Assembly (NCBI GenBank): GCA_947502505.1 | Contig: CANNAE010000005.1 | Span: 1-64,000 of the forward strand | Length of the DNA stretch: 64,000 nucleotides | Direction: 5' to 3' | From: an uncultured Planococcus sp. | GTDB lineage: Bacteria; Bacillota; Bacilli; Bacillales_A; Planococcaceae | In this document: positions 33,723 through 40,959 of the stretch, one piece after another | Layout: every line of letters begins with the position of its first letter | Numbering within the stretch: position 1 is the first letter of the stretch | Position numbers and translations under genes: made by a program | The notes under the pieces: model-generated | Database searches by the model: none | Seen by the model: only the letters and a program-made list of their open reading frames with translations | Told to the model about the DNA's origin: nothing

Positions 33723-35575
33723 ATGATTATCAATCACAATATCGCAGCACTTAACACGCACCGCCAGATGGGCTCAGCTCAAAGCGCACAAATGAACAAT
33801 ATGGAGAAATTATCTTCAGGACTTCGCATCAACAGCGCGAAAGATGATGCAGCTGGACTTTCAATCTCTGAGAAAATGCGCGGACAGATTCGCGGGTTAG
33901 AACAAGGCTCTCGTAACGCACAAGACGGAATCTCATTGATTCAAACTGCAGAAGGTGCTATGAATGAAACACATGATATTTTGCAAAGAATGCGTGAGCT
34001 TTCTGTGCAAGCGTCAAATGATACGCTTGAGCCGAAAGATAGAGAAGCAATCAAAACAGAAGTAGACGCTCTAGTAGAAGAAATAGATCGTATTTCAAAT
34101 GATACGAAATTCAATGGTAAAGTACTGTTGGACGGGAACTTAGGTGTTTCTCGTTTGGGAGGATCACTGGATAACACTGTCACTGGATTAGCAAATATCT
34201 CTGATATCAGTGTTACGGGTGCCGAAGCTGACACAACTTTTTCGATTGTTGAGACAGGGACTGGTACAGGGACGATAACATTGAAAAATGACACAACAGG
34301 AAATTCACAAACAATTGACAAAACGTTGTTTACTGCGGGAGACACGTTTGACTTCGATTCACTTGGCGTTAAAATAAAAACTGACTCCAATTATGACAAA
34401 ACGGGTACAGCTTTTAATGGTACAAATATTATAACTTCGGACGCAAATGGAGCTACAATACAAATTGGAGCAGATAGTGGACAAAACCTGAGCATAAGCA
34501 TTGGAGATATGAGTGCTAACTTAAGCGGTCTTAACGTTAAAAACCTTAGTCTTGATTCAAATACTAATGCAAATGCCGCGATCGATAGAATTGATGTTGC
34601 AATTGACAAAGTCTCAGTAGAACGTTCTAAACTAGGAGCAAATCAAAACCGTTTAGAACATACAATCAACAACTTGAACACATCTTCTGAAAACCTTACA
34701 GCAGCGGAATCACGTATCCGCGACGTTGATTATGCCGAAGCCGCGTAAGCGAGCGGAGGTACAGTCGTCCTGATTGGTAACGATCAGAGATTACGACCGG
34801 GTGAATTGCTGGAAAGCCCTGATAGCTTTTATTGCCACAACGTAGTTGGAAACGACAAGCGTGACGGCTCGAGAAAATAAAAGATTGGGCAATCAGCAGC
34901 CAAGCTCCTGTCTCGAAAGAGTGGAGAAGGTTCAACGACTAGGATAGACCATCTAAGGCGCAAGCTATGGTGATGAAATCCGTAGGTGACACAGTGTCCA
35001 TCAGCACTGACAGATCCGAAGTGCCCGGCCCCTACTAGTTTAGAGGGTGAAGATATAGTCTAGTCATTTATGAAAGTAAATGTTCGCACGATGGCGAAAG
35101 AAATGATGGAACAAACAAAGAACTCGATTCTTGCACAAGCATCACAAGCAATGTTGGCTCAATCCAATCAAATGACTCAATCAGTATTGCAACTGTTGAG
35201 ATAATTGATTTCAGGGCGTCTAACCGGGTAACGGGTTAGAGTATAACTGGGTGAATTGCTGGAACTTCCTAAAGCCCCATCAACCACAACGTAACTGGAA
35301 ACGGTCGGCGTGACGGTCTGAAAATGACGGGGATGTACCAATGGATAATCAGCAGCCAAGCTCCTGTGAGGAAACTCTGGAGAAGGTTCAACGACTAGGA
35401 TAGACCGTCTAAGGCGCAAGCTATGGCGATGAAATCCGTAGGGCGGCAAGCGCCGTTCGAAGTGCCCAGCCCCTCGAAAACGAGGGTGAAGATATAGTCT
35501 ATTCTATGATCGAAAGACATAGCGGCAAAGCAAGCCAACCAAGCACCACAGCAAGTTCTTCAATTGCTGCGTTAA
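33723..35575 (+). CDS. hag: Flagellin Hag, split by two group I introns
   Basis: Flagellar filament protein. Deduced exons are 33723-34730, 35091-35159 and 35531-35575, giving 373 residues. The N-terminal D0/D1 region (MIINHNIAALNTHRQMG, LSSGLRINSAKDDAAGL) and, after splicing, the C-terminus ([45 protein letters not shown]) are canonical. The central domain (about residues 140-270) is variable and AT-rich compared with the neighbours. Without splicing of intron 1 the frame ends at 34748 and the protein loses its last 37 residues. Driven by SigD, with CsrA sites in the leader. A terminator follows exon 3. Confidence 0.93.
34731..35090 (+). ncRNA. Group I intron 1 in hag
   Basis: This 360-nt self-splicing-type intron has the core segments P (AATTGCTGG, 34804), Q (AATCAGCAGC, 34891), R (GTTCAACGACTAGGA, 34930) and S (AAGATATAGTC, 35050), with P4 (TGCTG/CAGCA) and P7 (GACTA/TAGTC) pairings. 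The exon ends GAT, whose T forms a wobble with G34764 of the guide GTC; the intron ends in G35090. These are the group I rules, and joining restores [10 protein letters not shown]. The frame stop at 34748 precedes the guide. There is no internal ORF. Confidence 0.9.
35160..35530 (+). ncRNA. Group I intron 2 in hag, with recoded C-terminal exon copy
   Basis: This 371-nt group I intron is closely related to intron 1: 62 of 64 nt agree between 34923-34986 and 35379-35442. R (35386-35400) and S (35489-35499) are identical in both. The exon ends GCT, pairing with guide GGC (35215-35217); the last base is G35530. Joining gives [18 protein letters not shown]. The first 45 nt of the intron encode QSNQMTQSVLQLLR and a stop (35202-35204), a second flagellin C-terminus of the same length. 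Confidence 0.9.
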
Positions 35576-35586
35576 TTTTAAATATC

Positions 35587-35615
35587 AAAAGGAGCCTGAT
35601 TTTAGGCTCCTTTTC
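35587..35615 (+). terminator. Intrinsic terminator after hag exon 3
   Basis: AAAAGGAGCCT / AGGCTCCTTTT with a GATTTT loop is followed by a T-rich tail, 12 nt after the hag stop codon. Confidence 0.88.
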
Positions 35616-35646
35616 TTATAACTAAGTTCTATAAGGAGGAGTTCAT

Positions 35647-35823
35647 ATAGATATCGCCGCTTTATCAATGTCGCTCAGCCAGATGAATGTCCGGCAAGAA
35701 GCGAGTGTATTAGTGACCAAGAAAGCGATGGACCAGGCCGAGACCAATAGCGCGAGTGTCGTGAAGATGCTGGAGCAATCGGTTCAGCCGCATATTGGTG
35801 GATCAGTGGATTTGAAAGGATAA
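35647..35823 (+). CDS. YjfB family motility protein, apparent ATA start
   Basis: A 58-residue small protein whose sequence (DIAALSMSLSQMNVRQEA ... SVVKMLEQSV ... GGSVDLKG) matches the YjfB family, which is SigD-dependent in B. subtilis and of unknown function. AAGGAGGA at 35633-35640 is perfectly placed for codon 35647, which is ATA. An in-frame TAA lies at 35632-35634, so no other upstream start exists, and the first ATG (35668) would remove the conserved N-terminus. Either ATA is used at low efficiency or the start has decayed. A terminator follows. Confidence 0.75.
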   Translation: MDIAALSMSLSQMNVRQEASVLVTKKAMDQAETNSASVVKMLEQSVQPHIGGSVDLKG

Positions 35824-35837
35824 GACTTAAATAGAAA

Positions 35838-35870
35838 AGAGGCTGTGGAAAATATTCCGCAGCCTCTTCT
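35838..35870. terminator. Bidirectional terminator between yjfB-like gene and endonuclease
   Basis: AGAGGCTGTGGAA / CCGCAGCCTCT with an AATATT loop lies between two converging genes; A and T runs are on either side. Confidence 0.82.
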
Positions 35871-36734
35871 CTATTGGGATGAAAACTTCTCCGATTCACG
35901 GAGCTCTCTCCATTTATAAACAATAGACCAATAGCTCCGGCCTAATTTTTCTGCAATTACCTTATCCGTAAAACCTTGGCTTTTCATTAAACGGATTTGA
36001 TTGCATTCTTCTTCTGAATAGTTTTTGTTGCGGTCAGAAGAACTGGCGATGACTGTGTATTCCGGATGCGACTCTCTGTATCGTAAAAACTCTTTTTCGA
36101 AACGAAAATCCCAATTTGTTTTATAAAACATTGAAGGACAGTCCATAGCTTCGTTATAGACAAGTTGAAGAAACTTCAAAGTTTCGCTTACTTTTGTGGT
36201 TTTTAATACATAGCCAAACCCATCTTTTCTTTTATTTAGTCTAAATTCTATCGAGAAAGTCGAAAGAATATGAGTTTGCAATTTAACTAGGTCTTCGCGT
36301 GAGAAGCATTGTAAATATAGATAGACATGCGGAGTGAGATAGATTCGCTTCTTTAGCTTATTCTTATCTACAGTTATGGATAGCGAGCCATCATCTAAAA
36401 ATAAGGTGGAGAGAAAAATAGGAAGTTTGCAGAGTTCTAGCATTTCGTTGGAGATAATCTTATTCCCAGCGACATTATAAAAATAGGGGAATAGGTCGGT
36501 GAAAAGCGGGAGTGAAGGAGAGACTAATAAAGTGTTCGCAGTATTGAAGTAAAAATAGGAGGGCAATAAATTGTGTTTCCAAATGCGATAATCTAATTGC
36601 TGGATACTAAAATGTTCTCGGTAACTATTATTCTTTCGGCGAGAACCCGGATAAATTTTCGTGATTTCACCATCTCCCATAATACTCGCGATTAATACAT
36701 TTTGTTCTACAGCAGTTAAGTTCAAGATTTCCAT
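35871..36734 (-). CDS. LAGLIDADG-type homing endonuclease with C-terminal HTH
   Basis: A 287-residue protein with two LAGLIDADG-like motifs, LIASIMGDGE (near residue 15) and LSTLFLDDGS (near 110), each with the acidic residue that binds the catalytic metal. The C-terminal 45 residues form a helix-turn-helix (YSEEECNQIRLMKSQG, DKVIAEKLGRSYWSIVYKW). GGAGGTGG precedes the ATG. It is AT-rich relative to the flanks. It lies 296 nt from hag exon 3, facing it. Most likely it is a free-standing enzyme that mobilises the hag introns or the hag locus; this is inference. Confidence 0.85.
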   Translation of the reverse strand: MEILNLTAVEQNVLIASIMGDGEITKIYPGSRRKNNSYREHFSIQQLDYRIWKHNLLPSYFYFNTANTLLVSPSLPLFTDLFPYFYNVAGNKIISNEMLELCKLPIFLSTLFLDDGSLSITVDKNKLKKRIYLTPHVYLYLQCFSREDLVKLQTHILSTFSIEFRLNKRKDGFGYVLKTTKVSETLKFLQLVYNEAMDCPSMFYKTNWDFRFEKEFLRYRESHPEYTVIASSSDRNKNYSEEECNQIRLMKSQGFTDKVIAEKLGRSYWSIVYKWRELRESEKFSSQ

Positions 36735-36981
36735 TGAAAACCACCTCCAAAAGAACGTTTGTTCTTATTTATTATATACCTTTTCTATATTCAACTCCAG
36801 CCCGAACGAAATTTCTCAAGCGGTTTTCGAAGGTGCTTGACCGTGAAACGGCAAAAGTCATAGTTTTAATTCTAAATAAAATATCTATATCCAAATCTTA
36901 CCCCCCAATCCGCCTATTCTTTTTTCCTGCATCTTCTTGTAAACTAAACGAATAAATGGAAACGGAAGGTGTGGAAGAACT

Positions 36982-37695
36982 ATGATGGGGCCGATCAATT
37001 CAAATTGGCTGTTTCAATCGGCGATGAGTTCGCTTCAGCAGACGTCCTCGATGAATGGGAGCGGTGCGGCGAATAGCCAATCGACAGGGATGTCGGGATC
37101 GTTTATGATGCTGTTGATGGCGGCGATGTTGGAAAATGTTCAGCAGATGCAAGCGCCGATGCAACAGACACCAACTACAAACAGTTTGGCTTTTATGACG
37201 CCGGCAAGTTCTTCGTATAATCCGGCTGTTGCGAACCTGACGATGGAGCATAAAGACGTCGCGACAAGTAGCGCAGACCAAAGCGATTTGAAATTCCGGC
37301 CGGTCCAGTTTCTGAAGCTCGATGGGCAACTCGAAGGAAAATTGAGCGGCACGGCGGTGCATTTCATCGAAGCTGGCAAGAAATACGATATCGATCCGAA
37401 CCTTTTGTCTGCGATTGCGGTGCATGAAACCGGAAACGGCTCATCGCGCGCGGCGAATGACAAAAACAATATCGCCGGCATGATGGGCAAGAACGGTCTT
37501 CGCAGTTACGATTCGGTAGCTGACAGCATTTACGACATGGCACGCAATTTGCGGCAAAACTATTTGAACCAAGGCAAGGAAAGTATCGCGCAAATCGGCG
37601 CGAAGTATGCTCCGGTGGGCGCGGCGAACGATCCGACCGGCCTCAACAACCACTGGACACAAGGCGTCAGTAAATTTTATACGCAACTCACATAA
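36982..37695 (+). CDS. Glucosaminidase/lysozyme-like flagellar-locus protein
   Basis: A 237-residue protein with a low-complexity N-terminus (Ser/Gln/Met rich, 1-105) and a C-terminal muramidase- or glucosaminidase-like domain (about 125-235: EAGKKYDIDPNLLSAIAVHETGNGSSRAANDKNN, given here only as key blocks YDIDPNLLSAI and HETGNGSS). The Glu in HETGNG is the expected catalytic acid. No signal peptide is visible, as in FlgJ-type enzymes exported by the flagellar apparatus. Between hag and flaG it may open peptidoglycan for the rod or filament. Confidence 0.7.
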   Translation: MMGPINSNWLFQSAMSSLQQTSSMNGSGAANSQSTGMSGSFMMLLMAAMLENVQQMQAPMQQTPTTNSLAFMTPASSSYNPAVANLTMEHKDVATSSADQSDLKFRPVQFLKLDGQLEGKLSGTAVHFIEAGKKYDIDPNLLSAIAVHETGNGSSRAANDKNNIAGMMGKNGLRSYDSVADSIYDMARNLRQNYLNQGKESIAQIGAKYAPVGAANDPTGLNNHWTQGVSKFYTQLT

Positions 37696-37733
37696 GATCA
37701 GGCAGGCTCTTTATGAGCTTGTCTTATTTTTTT
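37693..37733 (+). terminator. Probable intrinsic terminator
   Basis: AAGATCAGGCAGGCTC / GAGCTTGTCTT, an imperfect stem, is followed by ATTTTTTT. It ends the glucosaminidase-like transcript before the flaG SigD promoter. Confidence 0.7.
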
Positions 37734-37744
37734 GATTGGATTGC

Positions 37745-37771
37745 TAAAAAAAAAGCAAATCGTGCCGATAA
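37745..37771 (+). promoter_or_regulatory. SigD promoter of flaG-fliD-fliT-fliS
   Basis: TAAA (37745-37748), 15 nt, GCCGATAA (37764-37771): an exact SigD consensus, 53 nt before flaG. Confidence 0.93.
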
Positions 37772-37823
37772 TAACAATAGAGAGCTTTTTAGGTCGAACT
37801 TAAAAGATTAGGGGAGTGTCGTC

Positions 37824-38168
37824 ATGGAAGTCACGAATCAATCAGCGCTGCATTTTAAGGAAATCGCCAAAATAGATCCAATCGTTCCAAAAGACGTGAA
37901 TGTCTCCAAAGAGCAGCAACATCAAGAGCCTGCTAAACCGATAACTAAAGACATGCTCGACGATAAAATCGCCGTCATGAATGATTTTTTAGAACCCGCT
38001 TCGACCAATATCAAATTCCAACTGCACGAGCAATTGGAAGTGTATTACGTGCAAGTGATCGATACCAAGACAGAAGAAGTGCTACGAGAGATCCCGAACC
38101 GCAAGTTTCTGGACATGTACGCGTCGATGACAGAGCTTGCCGGCATGCTGGTAGATGAAAAACGATAA
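37824..38168 (+). CDS. flaG: FlaG family flagellar protein
   Basis: A 114-residue protein with the C-terminal FlaG domain (NIKFQLHEQLEVYYVQVIDTKTEEVLREIPNRKFLDMYASM, key block EVLREIPNRKFLD). FlaG influences filament length in some bacteria. The N-terminal 50 residues are low complexity. AGGGGAG precedes the ATG. First gene of a SigD-driven operon with fliD, fliT-like and fliS. Confidence 0.9.
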   Translation: MEVTNQSALHFKEIAKIDPIVPKDVNVSKEQQHQEPAKPITKDMLDDKIAVMNDFLEPASTNIKFQLHEQLEVYYVQVIDTKTEEVLREIPNRKFLDMYASMTELAGMLVDEKR

Positions 38169-38186
38169 GACAGGAGTGAACGAGCT

Positions 38187-39695
38187 ATGAGCGCAATGCG
38201 AATCGGCGGATTAGCTTCCGGGATGGACACCGACTCCATCGTGAAACAAATGATGCAAATACAGAAAATGCCGATGGATAAACTGGTGCAGCAAAAAACC
38301 TGGACCGAATGGCAGCAAGCAGCCACACGCGAACAGAACTTGACGTTCTCCAGCTTGCGCACAAGCGCGAGCAACTTGCGCCTGCAATCGAGCTTCAATG
38401 CGTACGGTGCGGAAGCGACAGGGTCCGGCAGTGCGAAAGTGACACCGGGTGCCACGGCGATGAACGGGAAGTATGAAGTGCAAGTGCATTCCTTGGCCAC
38501 GGCAGCCAAAATGAATTCCGAAGCGAAAATCGAGAAAGCAGGCGGGGGCGCGGCACAATCGACTGATGCGATTGGCGTCGCCGGAAAAATCGTTATCCAA
38601 GTCGCCGGTAAGGATGATATCAACGTAAACATTGATGCAACTACTACCTATGCTGATGTTGCGAAAAAGCTACAGGAAGCGACGGCTGGAAGCCAACCGG
38701 CACTGCGCGTCAATTTCGATAACACGACTTCTCATTTCTTTATTTCTTCGAAAGAACTTGGCTCTGCCCAGAACTTCACCTTATCATTCCAAAATGCGGA
38801 CGGTACCGAAAATACCGCACTTGGTAAGCAAATTACTGGAGTGGAACAAGCGTCCAAGGCTTCAAGCGTTGCGACAAACGGTTCTGTCAGCCTTGATGGC
38901 ATCCGTGTCGACGGCCTGACGAGCAATAAAACAACAATCAACGGCTTACAGATTCAATTAATGTCAGTGGATACCGGCACAACTACGACAAAAATCACTG
39001 TTCAGTCAGATCCTGAAAAACCAGTACAGATGATCAAAGACTTCGTAGAATCGTATAACAAAGCGATCGAAGACTTGCAAAAGCAACTTGTCGAGAAGCG
39101 TTATTCGGATTTCCAACCACTCTCGGATGAACAGAAAAAAGACATGAGTGAAAACGAAATCGAATTATGGGAAGAAAAAGCGCGCAGCGGATTGTTGCGC
39201 AATGACCCCATCATGAAATCGGCGCTGCAAGATCTGCGCCGTGCGTTCATGGATAGTGTCGGCGGCGCGGGCGCCGGAAACCTTAATATGCTGTCGCAAA
39301 TCGGCATTAATACAGGCAATTACCAAGAAGGCGGCAAGCTATTCATTGATGAAGATAAATTGAAAGCCGCGCTTACTGAAAAGCCGGACGAAGTGATGAA
39401 CCTGTTCACTGTACGAAGCGAAGCGGGCGACGGAATTGGCGCTCGCGTCTATGACACATTAAATGAGGTCGTCAAAAAATTGAGCGCACAAGCCGGTAGC
39501 CCGGCAAGCGCTGTCGATAACAGCACGATGAGCCAAAAACTGCGCCGCATGGAAACGGAAATCACGCGCTGGCAGGATCGTTTGACGAGTATCGAAGACC
39601 GCTACTGGAGCCAGTTCACGGCAATGGAAAAAGCACTCAGCAAGATGAACTCGCAAAGTGCTTGGATGCAGCAGAATATGTTCGGAGGCATGTAA
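38187..39695 (+). CDS. fliD: Flagellar filament cap protein FliD
   Basis: A 502-residue HAP2 cap protein that promotes flagellin polymerisation at the filament tip. The N-terminal FliD_N region (RIGGLASGMDTDSIVKQMM) and C-terminal FliD_C region (LARRAFMDSVG-like RRAFMDSVGGAGAGNLNMLSQIGI, KKLSAQAGSP) are present, with terminal coiled-coil segments including WQDRLTSIEDRYWSQFTAMEKAL. GGAGTGA precedes the ATG. The stop overlaps the start of the next gene (TAATG). Confidence 0.95.
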   Translation: MSAMRIGGLASGMDTDSIVKQMMQIQKMPMDKLVQQKTWTEWQQAATREQNLTFSSLRTSASNLRLQSSFNAYGAEATGSGSAKVTPGATAMNGKYEVQVHSLATAAKMNSEAKIEKAGGGAAQSTDAIGVAGKIVIQVAGKDDINVNIDATTTYADVAKKLQEATAGSQPALRVNFDNTTSHFFISSKELGSAQNFTLSFQNADGTENTALGKQITGVEQASKASSVATNGSVSLDGIRVDGLTSNKTTINGLQIQLMSVDTGTTTTKITVQSDPEKPVQMIKDFVESYNKAIEDLQKQLVEKRYSDFQPLSDEQKKDMSENEIELWEEKARSGLLRNDPIMKSALQDLRRAFMDSVGGAGAGNLNMLSQIGINTGNYQEGGKLFIDEDKLKAALTEKPDEVMNLFTVRSEAGDGIGARVYDTLNEVVKKLSAQAGSPASAVDNSTMSQKLRRMETEITRWQDRLTSIEDRYWSQFTAMEKALSKMNSQSAWMQQNMFGGM

Positions 39696-40072
39696 TGAAA
39701 AGGATCGAGAGACTCACCGAATTTCTGGAGCAGACACAAGCGATTTATGGACAAGCGACATTGATTGATTCCGATATGGATAAAAATGAAGCGGGGCAAC
39801 TCGAACTGCTTCAAGAGCTGTTCGACGAGCGGCAAGCGACGATTGAAGCACTTGCGGATGAAATAACCGGTGATTGGTCGCGTGATGAACAAGCGATCAT
39901 CGATGACATCCAGCAAATTGAAATCCAGCTACAGCCGCTCCTGAAGCGTGTACACGAACAGTTTTCCACACAGATGGCCCGGCTAGGACAAACGCGGAAA
40001 GTATCCGGCAAATACGCCGGTGCTTACCGCCAAACTGCAAGCGGCGGCTCATTTATCGACCAACGCAAGTAA
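39695..40072 (+). CDS. FliT-like flagellar chaperone
   Basis: A 125-residue, highly charged and almost entirely helical protein (ERLTEFLEQTQAIYGQAT ... DEQAIIDDIQQIEIQLQPLLKRVHEQF) with a basic C-terminus. It occupies the FliT slot but lies between fliD and fliS, whereas Bacillus has fliD-fliS-fliT. FliT chaperones FliD. Identity rests on size, composition and context, because FliT sequences diverge quickly. The start at 39695 overlaps the fliD stop. Confidence 0.65.
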   Translation: MKRIERLTEFLEQTQAIYGQATLIDSDMDKNEAGQLELLQELFDERQATIEALADEITGDWSRDEQAIIDDIQQIEIQLQPLLKRVHEQFSTQMARLGQTRKVSGKYAGAYRQTASGGSFIDQRK

Positions 40073-40087
40073 GAGAGGGGACATATA

Positions 40088-40462
40088 ATGGCAACGATCA
40101 ATCCATACCAGACCTACCAGCAAAACTCCGTCATGACCGCATCTTCTGAGGAATTGACTTTGATGCTCTATAACGGTTGCTTGAAATTCATCAAACTCGC
40201 AAAAAAAGCGATGCTGGATAAACAGTTTGAAGAAAAAAACAAAAACTTACTGAAGGCACAAGCCATCATCCAAGAACTGCGCAGCACCTTGAACCCCGAC
40301 ATCGCATTGTCGCAAGAACTCGAGCAACTCTATGAATACCAAAACAACTCGCTCATGGAAGCGAATATGAAAAACGACGCAGCGGCACTCGATGCCGTAC
40401 TCGCAGATGTAACAGAACTGCGCAACACATGGAAGCAAGCCATGGCATTGGCAAAACAATAA
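40088..40462 (+). CDS. fliS: Flagellin export chaperone FliS
   Basis: A 124-residue four-helix chaperone that binds the C-terminal D0 of flagellin. The N-terminal NPYQTYQQNSVMTASSEELTLMLYNGCLKFI contains the family signature (SxxELTLMLYNGxLKF). AGAGAGGGG precedes the ATG. Last gene of the flaG operon; an approximately 490-nt non-coding stretch with repeat elements follows. Confidence 0.95.
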   Translation: MATINPYQTYQQNSVMTASSEELTLMLYNGCLKFIKLAKKAMLDKQFEEKNKNLLKAQAIIQELRSTLNPDIALSQELEQLYEYQNNSLMEANMKNDAAALDAVLADVTELRNTWKQAMALAKQ

Positions 40463-40549
40463 GGGATATGTTGGGTTGAAGCGTTGAAAAAAATGGAACT
40501 CTTGCGCATATCTTTCAATTTACCGTCAAAAGATATGGAGCAAAACAGC

Positions 40550-40640
40550 GCAGACTCCTGGGGGATCAGTGAAGTGCTGAAATCCATTCGGGCGCCTAGC
40601 CCGAATTAGTTCAGCGCGAGCCCACCGGAAAGCCAGCTGT
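40550..40640 (+). repeat. Degenerate GC-rich intergenic element
   Basis: CAGACTCCTGGGGGATCAG ... CAGCGCGAGCCC-ACCGGAAAGCC has the GACTCCTG left part and GCGAGCCC-GGAAAGC right part of the elements at 40705 and 63341 but an unrelated interior. It may be a decayed copy. No gene is seen. Confidence 0.4.
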
Positions 40641-40704
40641 TTTGCGGAATATCGCAAACAATGGAATCTTTGCCTGCAAAAGGTTGATGCATAATAGCGC
40701 TTCA

Positions 40705-40895
40705 GTGCTGAAAAAGAGCGGAAGGCGGCGAAGGGCAAAAATGTGCTCCCGCATCGCTGCGCTACTGCGTCGCAAACGAATCGTGTCAAGCACGATTCGT
40801 TTCCTGCGGGAATAGCATGAGTCTTGAGACCCCGCAGGGAGCGAAGCGACTGAGGAGGCTCAAGCCATGCCCGCGGAAAGCGTCCGCCTGCAGCG
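40705..40895 (+). repeat. Interspersed Bacillales-type element with hairpin module
   Basis: It contains GCTGCGCTACTGCGTCGC, then a perfect 12-bp hairpin AAACGAATCGTG-TCAAG-CACGATTCGTTT (40774-40802), CCTGCGGGAATAGC, AGACCCCGCAGG, GCGACTGAGGAGGCTCAAGCC and CGCGGAAAGCGTCCGCCTGCAG. Its middle is shared with the elements at 21387 and 63341. The whole region 40463-40959 is otherwise non-coding and lies just before motA. Confidence 0.75.
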
Positions 40896-40959
40896 ACTTC
40901 ATCACCTATTCTCTCGCTATTCAATTCAACAAATATCCAAAGTGAAATGAGGTATGGAC

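Noticed and set aside
34750..35530. Possibility that hag is a pseudogene cut by frameshifts
   Set aside because: Both interruptions have group I intron cores, proper splice-site rules and exact restoration of the flagellin frame, so introns explain the sequence better.
36734..36955. 73-codon open frame divergent from the endonuclease gene
   Set aside because: No ribosome binding site, low-complexity AT-rich promoter-type sequence, no recognisable family.
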